Of a stretch of 64,000 bases of DNA, positions 47,501 through 58,500 are shown piece by piece. Within the stretch, counting starts at the first letter, position 1. Every line of letters starts with the position of its first letter. Both the position numbers and the translations under genes were made by a program. Under the pieces are notes generated by a model. It saw only the letters and a program-made list of their open reading frames with translations, was not told where the DNA came from and ran no database searches. Origin of the DNA: Chaenocephalus aceratus (lineage: Eukaryota; Chordata; Actinopteri; Perciformes; Channichthyidae); contig CM043801.1 in assembly GCA_023974075.1 (NCBI GenBank), forward strand, positions 33,509,699 through 33,573,698, read 5' to 3'.

Positions 47501-50500
47501 AAAGACAGCTTCATGTTACCTAAGAAGCATAACAAATGATAAAATACCCAAAAAGTATAACAAACACATCATACCGGTCTCCTCCAGGGTGATGATCATG
47601 GTCCCGGGTCCGAAGGAGTTCCAGGCGGTGCAGTTGTAGGGCGAGTGGAAGTCTGTCTCCATCACGTTGTTGATGGTGAGGGTGGAGAGCACGGCCCCGC
47701 CCTGATCGAGAGGTTTGCTCTGCTCCACGGTGTAGCGCTCCATCAGCGTGCCCTTCTCCTTCTCCCACACGTTCTCCTTCCAGGCCCACACCTGAGGCAC
47801 GCAGTTACACATCATTATATCATTGGTAATTTGATGAGTTTGGAGTTAGGGCTTCGCACTTACAGTAAAACTATTTTATCTCGTATTTTCAGAAAATAAT
47901 TGTATTTGGGAAATGATATGTAAGGAAATACGTCAAATAATTGGGTATGAGGTTTCTAAAAGTTGCTTGGTATTCTATTTATGTAAATCCAATGAGGGAA
48001 TGATTGCAAGTGACAGATATTTGATACAAATTCTGCTAACATCCAGCAAGAAAGCTATCACTATTGGGGAATTGGGGTAAGGAAGCACCACCATCAAAAA
48101 AACAATGGGTAACAATTGTGGAAGAAATCTTTTTGATGGAAAAACTGAGTTGTACATTGAGATTGCAAGAAACACAACTCAACAGAAAGTGGGAAAATGT
48201 GACTCTATACAAGACTCAAAACAAAGAAATGTGACGGGAACAATAGCTAATGGATACATGTATAATATAATAACATGAAGACATATCCCTAGCCTTTTAT
48301 TTAATTTGTATTTTGTATTGCCTTGCAGGCCATTTGGGTACCACTTTACAATAAGACTACCCTTATAAAGGATTCATAAAGGGTTTATAATTAGGTAATG
48401 AATTAGGTTGTAAACACTTTATTAATCATTAAGAACCATTTATAAACCAGTTCTAACATAGTTTTCATACGTCAACACAGGCTCACTATTTGGCAAGATG
48501 ACTAAGCCTTATATTGGCTACTTAGCGAGAATCAACTCAGTGAACAACAGATACCAAGGATGCTGGCTGATGAAGAAGACGAAGTAAGCTAGGTAGCCAA
48601 TATAAGGCTTAGCAGCACAGATAAATGATTTGGCAAGATGACTAAGCCTTATTACATTACATTGCATTTAGCTGACGCTTTTATCCAAAGCGACTTACAA
48701 TAAGTGCATTCGACCAGGGAGACACAACCTTGAAGAAAACAGAATCATGTAAGTACATCAGGTTTCATAGAGCCAAGTATTTCAAGTGCTACTCAACTGG
48801 CTTTAGATAAGCCAGTCCTTTATTAGTATATAAGTGCTTTGTTAGCAGTTCTTTGTTAGTAATTCTATCGCTCGAAGTGGAGTCGAAAGAGATGAGTTTT
48901 CAGTCTGCGCCGGAAGGTGTGTAAGCTTTCTGCTGTCCTGATGTCAATGGGAGCTCATTCCACCATCTTGGAGCCAGGATAGCAAACCCACGTGTTTTTG
49001 CTGATGGGAACTTGGGTCCCCCTCGCAGCGAGGGTGCAGCGAGTCGTTTGGCTGATGCAGAGCGGAGTGCACGTGCTGGGGTGTACGGTTTTAAACCATG
49101 TCCTGGATGTAGGAAGGGCCAGATCCATTCGCAGCATGGTACGCAAGTACCAGTGTCTTGAAGTGGATTCTAGCAGTTACCGGAAGCCAGTGGAAGGGAG
49201 CGGAGGAGTGGCGTGGTGTGGGAAAATGTAGGAAAGGTTGAAGACCAGACGAGCCGCTGCATTCTGGATGAGCTGCAGAGGTCGGATGGCACATGCAGGT
49301 AGACCAGCCAGGAGGGAGTTGCAGTAGTCTAGGCGTGAGGTGACGAAAGCCTGGACCAGAACCTGCGTCGCTTTCTGGGTCAGCTGGGGACGTATCTTCC
49401 TGATGTTGTAAAGCATGTATCTGCAGCAGCGGGTTGTAGCAGCGATGTTTGCAGTGAAGGACAGGTTGTTATCTAGGGTCACACCCAGATTCCTTGCAGT
49501 CTGAGTTGGGGGAAACAACAGAGGTGCCGATGTTGATAGTCAGGTCAAGAGTGGGACAATCTTTTCCGGAAGGAAAAGCACTTCAGTCTTGTCAAGGTTG
49601 AGCTTGAGGTGATGAGCAGACATCCACTGAGAGATGTCGGCTAGACAAGAAGAGATGCGTGCGACGACCTGGGTCTCTGAGCGGGGAGAGGACAGGATTA
49701 ATTGGGTGTCGTCAGCGTAGCAGTGGTATGAAAAACCATGCGGGCTAATGACAGATCCGAGCGAGTTTGTGTACAGGGTGAAGAGGAGGGGACCAGAACA
49801 GAGCCCTGAGGGACCCCTGTAGTTAATTGACAAGGGTCGGACTCGGACCCTCTTCAAGTTACCCTGTAGGTACGGTCTTTGAGGGTATGAGGTGAGGAGG
49901 GAAAGTGCAGAGCCTGGAAACTCCAAGTTCTTGGAGAGTGTGAAGGAGGATCTGATGGTTCACCGTGTCGAATGCAGCAGACAGGTCCAAAAGGATGATG
50001 ACAGAGGAGAGGGATGCTGCTTTGGCAGTGTGCAGTTCCTCAGTGACAGCAATGAGAGCAGTTTCTGTGGAGTGACCTGCCTTGAAACCAGACTGGTGCG
50101 GATCCAGAAGGTTATATTGGCTACTTAGCGAGAATCAACTCAGTGAACAACAGATACCAAGGATGCTGGCTGATGAAGAAGACGAAGTAAGCTAGGTAGC
50201 CAATATAAGGCTTAGCAGCACAGATAAATGTGGGCTCACTATTTGGCAAGATGACTAAGCCTTATATTGGCTACTTAGCAAGAATCAACTCAGTGAACAA
50301 CAGATACCAAGGATGCTGGCTTTGGCAAGCAAACCGGTCACAGGTGGCCTTGTGTTTATCTCATGTCTTATAAAAGCTATTAATGATTTATAAGGGTTCA
50401 CAACCTAATTAATAAATTAATTACAAAACTATTCGTAAACCTTTTATAAGGGTAGTCTTATTGTAAAGTGGTACCGCCATTTGTTACATGATGTAATGTT

Positions 50501-52377
50501 GCTGTAACCAGCATGTTATTGCCATGTAAAATGTGACAATAAAGATTTAAATTACAATCAACAAAAAACGATTTTATCGAAGTCGCAGTAGGGACAATAT
50601 CCAAATCACAGGAGAGCATTATATTTGTTCACGGATTTATATATCATGAAGTGTTGTGGAGCTATGCCAGCCTACAGATTCACATTGTACAGACTTAACA
50701 GAATACATTTGATTTAAATGGTCGTTCCCTCTCATATCGCAATTGCAGTACTTTTAAAAAGAATCACAATTAAAACATTTGCCTCAGATCGTGCAGCCCT
50801 AGATTATCCAGACCCAGTTGAGCTGCTGCATACTGTGTCTCTTCAGATATATTAACAAGATCGTATAATAGAGATCTCCTGATCGATTTTCCACTCACCC
50901 GATTAGTTAAAAGTCCCTGTTGGGTATCTTGGGTTTTACAAGTCGGTATATCAACGTATTCATCTCTTTGTAAATCCATTGATTCCAATGAACATGTTAT
51001 CAAACATTTTATAATCTTCCTTATTCAATCTTTTATTGATCTATACATTTCATCTGATATGTGTTACTAACTAAAGATGATTGCTCTTGTTTATGGCATG
51101 CTGCAATGGTCTCCTCTTTTGTGATCTGTAAAGCCTTCTGTAAATGTGTTTAAAGTTACTACGAGGACACACTTTCTATTGGTGCTAATGTCTTTGCATT
51201 CGGCGTGGACAAAGGCCTGAGTGTGTCTAAGCTCAGAGCAGTTGAAATAGATGACAGGAATAAATAATAACTATGGAGAAATAGCCATCGTCTCACTGAA
51301 AGCCTTGTTACTTGTACATGTCATAAAGAAGTATCAACGTTATATTGAGATTGCTTCATAACCAAGGAAAATATTCCTCATAGTAACTTAAAAAAGTACT
51401 ACATCATTATGTAAACATTAAATATAAACACTATGTATGCAATCGGTTGCTACAGCGCACGAGAAAGCACATAGTCTAAAACCTGATCTTCAGTTATCTA
51501 CCATTTAAAGGAGATTACATTAAATGGTAAAGCAGGTGCATCCAGTTAGGATTGAGATAAGATTAAAGGCTTGGTAAATGTGCGCACTTACACTTTTACA
51601 AATCTATAAATCTGCTGCTAATCAACACAGAAGTCCTTTAACGCTGATAGGAGGCAGCGTGATGAAGCAGAATTTCCAATATGTTCATTTGTTGGATTTT
51701 TATCTAAAACTCCACTCCCCCGATTTCTCACGAGGGATCAATAAAGCACATTTATTTACACACACACACACCGCCACACAATGGCGGTATATTGCACGCA
51801 CACCTACACTCCATCCTGAGGGTCTCCTCCGCTCAGAGCCTGACCCCAAACATCGATGACCTTGCACCTGAGACGAGATGCCAAGTATCTGAAATAGCAT
51901 CAGAGCAGCACACTGAGTTCAATGGATGTTTCTCACGACAACGGGACATGTTTGGTTGTTCTTTGAGGGAAATAGTTTTTTTGAAGCTGTTGGAAAAATG
52001 TAATCATAAGGAAATGACTCTGGAAAAGCTGCAGATCGAGCCATAAGAATGAATGCAACTGATTATTTAATGTTGTTTTTATAGGCAATAGTTTAAGCTT
52101 TGTTAGATCCAGGTTTAATTTGTGCAATAAGTCATTACAATAAGTTTTGCAATAAGCATTGAACCAGTCCGGCCCTCGACTAGCCACCCATTTTTTAAAT
52201 GTTGGCCCTCTGTGTATTGAGTTTGACCCCCCTGGTTTAGAGACTAAAGCAGGAAATTACATTTTAAGCAAAGCAAATTAAATTCTCAGACCTTGGTAAC
52301 TATGTATGCTTTCTCCTGGTGCGGTATGTTCCTAATTAAAACCGTTGAGGCTGGGAATGAAAAATAAATCCTCACGT

Positions 52378-52421
<44 letters not shown>

Positions 52422-52772
52422 CCAAGTGTACAGGAGCGATAAAAACTCAAGCAGGTTTTTTCTACGTAAAATCTGCTGAGGTAGAAATTTGAGGGTATTA
52501 AAAATGGAACATGGCGATATCAAATATACATAAAGCCATATGTTTGAATAATGTACCTTTAACCTGGATTTGAAAAAAACGAGAGAGGAAATCAAGAGTG
52601 GAGAAATTAAAAAGAGACTCAGATCTTCTCTTTCTCTCTGACAGTCTGACAGAATGCGTCTTTTCTGTCTCTCAAAATCCCTCTCTTTTATTCTGTTCTC
52701 CTCACAATGATTTTTTTTTATTGCACCACCTCTGTCTGTATCTCCATTTCCCAATACTTCATTGCCTATTTT

Positions 52773-52806
<34 letters not shown>

Positions 52807-54174
52807 CATATTTTATAAGTCCTTGTGTCTCTGCATTAAGCCGAGACTATAATGTCGTATCACATTATACGCTCTGAGCTCTGCCGCTGCAGCAGGGGCT
52901 GAAGCTTCCTAAAAGCTCTGATTTCTGTCATGTCGGCACTGCTCAATTGGATAAATGACGCTGAAGGTCAGAATTGTACTCTCCCTCCATTTCTCCCCTC
53001 TTATTTCAATCTGTTATACCCCCCACCCTCTCTCTCACTCATTCCAGCCTTCAAAGTGGATTTATTTTACATTTTCTGGCTTTTTTTTTTAACATTCTGC
53101 TGTCCTTTAAAGGTTTATAGCACTACCATAACACTCATAGACACTTTATAGGAAGCTGTTGATCAAGTATTGCACTCAGCGACTTAAGAAAAGGAAAAAA
53201 AAAACAGCGTACAGCGGTTCAGCACATTTCAGAAGGATATCTATTACAGTTTTGCTGCTGAGGCAATCTTGTGTGCGAGCGCTTTCTTATAGAGGAAAGA
53301 TGGCTGCCACTTTGTGAGGGGCCACTGATTGGGAACCGTTTCGGCTGGTTGCTCCGACTCATGCTGAAATCAAGATGGTATCGACGCTGCGCTGACCCTT
53401 TCATGGGGGAGATAACTTTGGACCTCGGACTATAGGAAACACTCGAAGCTGTGTTTCATTATTTCTTATATCTGTACTTTGTGGTCTCCTTTTTTCATTT
53501 CTACCACAGCAGCTGCTTTTGATGAATCACACCTCCCGCTCAGAGGAGGAACATATTGTTCTCACATATTTGGGACACAATTGCGACACACTGTGCTTCT
53601 CGCTGTTGGAGAAGCAGAAAAGAGGTTTTTTTGTTTTCGGTGTTTGAGTGGAGATGCAATCTGAGAAAGGTCGAGCACGGACTGCAGCAGATTACAACTT
53701 CCAAGGATGGACTTACAATCTTATCAGGTGGGGGGGTGCTGGCGATGTAACACTTGATCTCTCCTCGCTCGCCTCGGACAGAGTACTGAACTGTGTCGCT
53801 GGAGATGATTGGAGGGCCTAAGCCGGAGAGAGAGATGGGGAAGACAGAAGAGGAAACATAACAAGGCATAAGCTTTGAGAAGCATCTTTTGCATTCAACC
53901 ATAGCAACAAATCAAAAAAGTCACAACCCGCATCAGAACTGGCTGTTCATAGATCCACAGGCCAAAGAACCCCAATAAAATGTCTTTCAAATATGTTTGG
54001 ACAATGTGATATAGGTTGGCGTCATAATGTTTTTAACCACGCTTTATGCTCACTTCATTCCATTTGCATTAAGGGGCCCCTATTATGCGAATGTTAAGGT
54101 TTTATAATTGTATTTTTTGCCTCTACTTCGACATGTTTCGTTGCCTTGTGCCTCGTTGTGTGTGTGTGGTGTGT

Positions 54175-54219
<45 letters not shown>

Positions 54220-54319
54220 TCTAGCATTACTATACTTGTGGGGACCTAAATCTGTTTACATAGTCACGTGTGGGGACTCGCCTCCCTTATGGGGACAAAA
54301 TGGAGGTGTGTGTGTGTGT

Positions 54320-54372
<53 letters not shown>

Positions 54373-55521
54373 GTCGGTGCATGCGAGAAACTCCCTCTGC
54401 AGGGAACACAGGGATGTTAGCCTTTGCAGACCATTGACATGCACACAAACCTACAGAACACACTGAAGGAAAGGAAAACCCCACAAATCATAAAGGGTCT
54501 TTTTAGAAGCGATGGCCGCCTGATGAGTCCCTCACTGTCCTCTGGCGGGACAACATGGGACTTGACTTTGACCCTTTGTGTTCACAGACACCATCAGTTT
54601 GATATCGTCTCTCAAAACTGACAGTAAAGGTGGATTTATAAACCATCCATCAAATACTTGCCTTTGCAATGATCCGCTTTAACCTAATAGAGTCGAATGT
54701 TTGAAAGAAGCCACTCTTGGACTTCAAGGACGTGACAACGAACGTGAACCTTTGTCAGTTGGATAGATTTAAGGAGCATCTGCGTCGGGTTTTGATTTAT
54801 CAAGTAGTTGCCGGTCTCTCCGCGGTCGGGGAGAGCGTTTTGACTTTGGAATGTTGGCTTTGAGCCTGTTTCGCCGCTGAAAAATCAGCTGTTGAGGACG
54901 GGTCGGGCTCGGACCTAAATGATTCATGTCGGGTCGACAGGCAGTACTTTCCTCCACATTAGTGGCGGCATCTGTCGGAGGCATACACGCATTTTATAGG
55001 AAATAACTGTAGATTGAACCGACACGTCGTGGAGGAAGTCAGTGATTATTCGTGTTTGACCGAGAAGCGGGGCTTTGGGGAGTCGTTCTACTTGTTCATC
55101 AGAATGCCCACAGAGGGGACATGTACATGGTTACAGCAAAGAGACAACGCTGATAGAGACGATGGAAAAACATTGTTTAGTAAAGTGGCTTGCACACGTA
55201 TTAAAGTTACAATGAAGTACCTGCAGGACGATGTAGTAAATACTGTATATTGCTATAAGTGTTGGGTGGTGCAAAACAAGTAAGCAGCGAGTAGCAGAAT
55301 GAAGTAGAAACAGGAGCCAGTAATGTCATGGTTGCTTATATTACAGATGTTATTAGTATCAGTAGTAGTTGGATCGTAGCTGACCGTTGACGGTGAGTGT
55401 AACCTCAGTCTCTCCCACTCCAATCCGGGGAACGATGGCCTTGCAGACGTTACTGGCCTGCATCGGCCTGGCTCACTGACTTCAAATACAGCTGGTTGTT
55501 GTTGCTGAGCACCTGAACACA

Positions 55522-55552
<31 letters not shown>

Positions 55553-58500
55553 CACAGGCAAAAGTATAAGACATCTTGAGATTAGAAGCAGGAAAGTAGC
55601 TTTGTGATGTAGAGGGGCGGCGGATAGCGAAAGATTTTTCAAATAAGGACGGGGATCTATATTTAATTCATAAAACAAGTTGATTACTCGGCAGGCTCCA
55701 TTAGCTTTTTTCATGGAGCTTCTCTTAACTTGTTAGGCATGAATTAAAGATTTAGGATATGAAGACTGAGTGTCAGTTCCTACCGTCTGCTTTACTACTG
55801 AGAAAACATTTATGGAGTCTAGGTCGTGGACGTTAATATAGGCTGCGGTCTGTAATTCGCGACGAGTGGGATTTCCGATAATATGTGGCACCCCTTTTTA
55901 AATATTCAACATGTTACTGGAATAAAATATTAAATGATACATGCATGAAACATGTAGGCTAATAGGTCAAAGTTCGGGGGAAGGTTTGATGGTCTGTCCT
56001 CACCATGCTGGAGCCCTTCTTGGTCCAGGTGAGGGTGAGGGGGGGGTTTCCGGACCACTTGCAGTTCAGAGTGACGTCAGCGTCCACGTCTACGGCACAG
56101 GCCGAGGCTCAATGATCAGGATAGGGCCAACTGGAAGAGAGTACACAGATAAATCAGACTCCTGGATGTCAGAAGTCAAACTCAAGTTTATTGTCAATCT
56201 TCCAGTTTGTGTGTACGGCGGAGAGAGATCGAAATACCGTTCCAACCATCCCGAATATAAAATAAAATGTATATAAATATATATATATGCAGACACAATT
56301 TGGAATACACACTTGCCGTTAATAACTGTGTAATATATACCTGGCTGCTAAATCCTCAGAACAGGATGTGTATTTTGTAAATTATGTAATTTGTATTTAT
56401 ATGTTTTTGCTTCTTCGGTAACATTAAGCTGTCTTTGGCTCTTTTCTGCTGGAACAAAGAAATCCCCTCTGTGGGACTAATATTCTGAGGATAAATAAGT
56501 ACCTTAAAAAACTGAATATGCTAAATATTATTAAGAAATAATTTATTTTGACTGTATTTTCCCAAAATGCGTTGGAGTAGATCTTCTTAAACTCTCATTG
56601 GGTAAACATTCATGTAGCTGGCAGTAAAAAAATAACCTCTTATCACAAAGGAAGCATGCTTTAGTGCGGTACATTTGTTCTCGTTGTACAGCATAAGCGT
56701 AATTATTGTTTCTTTCTTTTTCTTCTGTATATTTTGCAAATCAATTATTTATATTAACAGTTTAAATGTACAGCGACATCACACATTATTAGTATTTTAG
56801 TCTGTCAACTGCAGTGTCGGTAAAAGGTTTAATGACAGCAACAAAAAGAAACATAACATACATTAAAACAGGAACAGCTATACTGTACAAACAGCGATAT
56901 ATACCGTACTTTTCGGACTATAAGCCGCGACTTTTCCCCCCATTTTGTTTGTACAGCTAACGGCCACTAGGGAACCTCCTAAATCTATGGGTTTTACAGG
57001 TACAATTAACCACCTTTAACTCTATGGGGCTCTAGGACCGGTCCGCACCCGCCACCTTTAAGCGGGAAAAGCTGGAGGCCGGAAAAGAGTGAGACAGGTA
57101 GCGCGCCAAAGTGAAAGTGGAACCGAGAGACAGAACGAGAGCAAGACAGACGGACAATTTAGCTGCTGCGGCTTATATGCAGGTGCGCTTTATAGTCCGT
57201 ATAGAAAGTACGGTACAAACATTTGAAAAGCATGCTTAAGGTTATTTAGACATATTTAAAAGTATGGCCACACACTTAACTGCTTTTAATACCCATTATA
57301 TTAAAAATGGACAATATGTATCACTCTCTTATAAGTGTTTATTAGTAACTGTATAGTAAACAGCTGAAGATACACAGAGAATAAGGAGAGACATGGGGGG
57401 TATTGCAACACAGGACAGCTCTACTACTTATCTTCTGTAATTAAGGCTTGTTTTATGTAATGCACGTTCACTACTATGTGTGTCTGTCACAACAAATGCC
57501 ATTGGCTAATCGAGAGGCACTGACCTAGGATCTGTAGTTCAACATGTATATTTTCTACTTTTTGTTCCTAATGATATTTTATTTAGCACAAGCATAATTC
57601 AGTTTGAAAGGATGTACAGAAACACTTTTTTGGAAAAATATGAGAATGAAGAAAGGTGATTGAAGATGAGAAATGATTGTATATGTATAAATATAAATGA
57701 ATGTAGGAATAACTTGCTTAATGATTTAAAGGACAATCATTGATCAAATAAGGGGTGGGAACTAATAAGCATTTGCTTCCTCCTGCTCCCTTACTTGTAT
57801 CCATGTATTTTTCCTTTTAATGTTTATTTTATTAGCTTTTCTTTTTTAATGCTTAATGTCTTTCATTTTTTGTAAAGCACTTTGAATTGCCTTGCGTTGA
57901 AAAGTGCTATATAAATAAACTTGCCTTGCCTTGCCTTTCGGACACATATGATATTATTATTAATATGAAGATATATATATATATTTTTTTTTAATATACA
58001 AATATTACCATGAATGTGGATAAAAACTGTATTATAACAATACGGTATTCTGTTTTTCACATTTGTTATTTTTTAATCTGTTCGAAATAAAGACTGAAAG
58101 AAGAAGAAGAAGATTTCTATTGAGATGTTTACATTTTGGAATGTGTATTTCTAGTCTCAATAAAGTACTTCTTACCTTACCTTATCTTAAGAGAAATCAT
58201 TATACAGCAACAATCTTTTGCAAATTGATTCCGCACAATACATGAAAACAAGTCAAAAGCAAACACGGACACATATAGTTACTCGAGCATATAAATATCG
58301 TGTTTGCTCTGTACTCACAGTGCACGTCCACCAGGATGCTGACGTTGGTGCTTCCCACCACGTTGAAGACCTGGCAGGACACGGGCTCGGTGAAGAAGGA
58401 GTGATCTGCCGTGGTGACAAACACTGTCTCCCTCGCTCCATCCAGCAGCACGCCACCCTTCGCCCACCTGACACAGAAACACACCACCGTTTAACACGAT

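Noticed and set aside
47520..47899. Minus frame of 89 codons and plus frame of 84 codons
   Set aside because: Out-of-phase shadows of the kirrel1 Ig5b exon.
53540..53902. 120-codon minus-strand frame as a separate gene
   Set aside because: Only 53717-53817 is coding (kirrel1 Ig5a, in a different phase for most of it); the rest is intron read-through.
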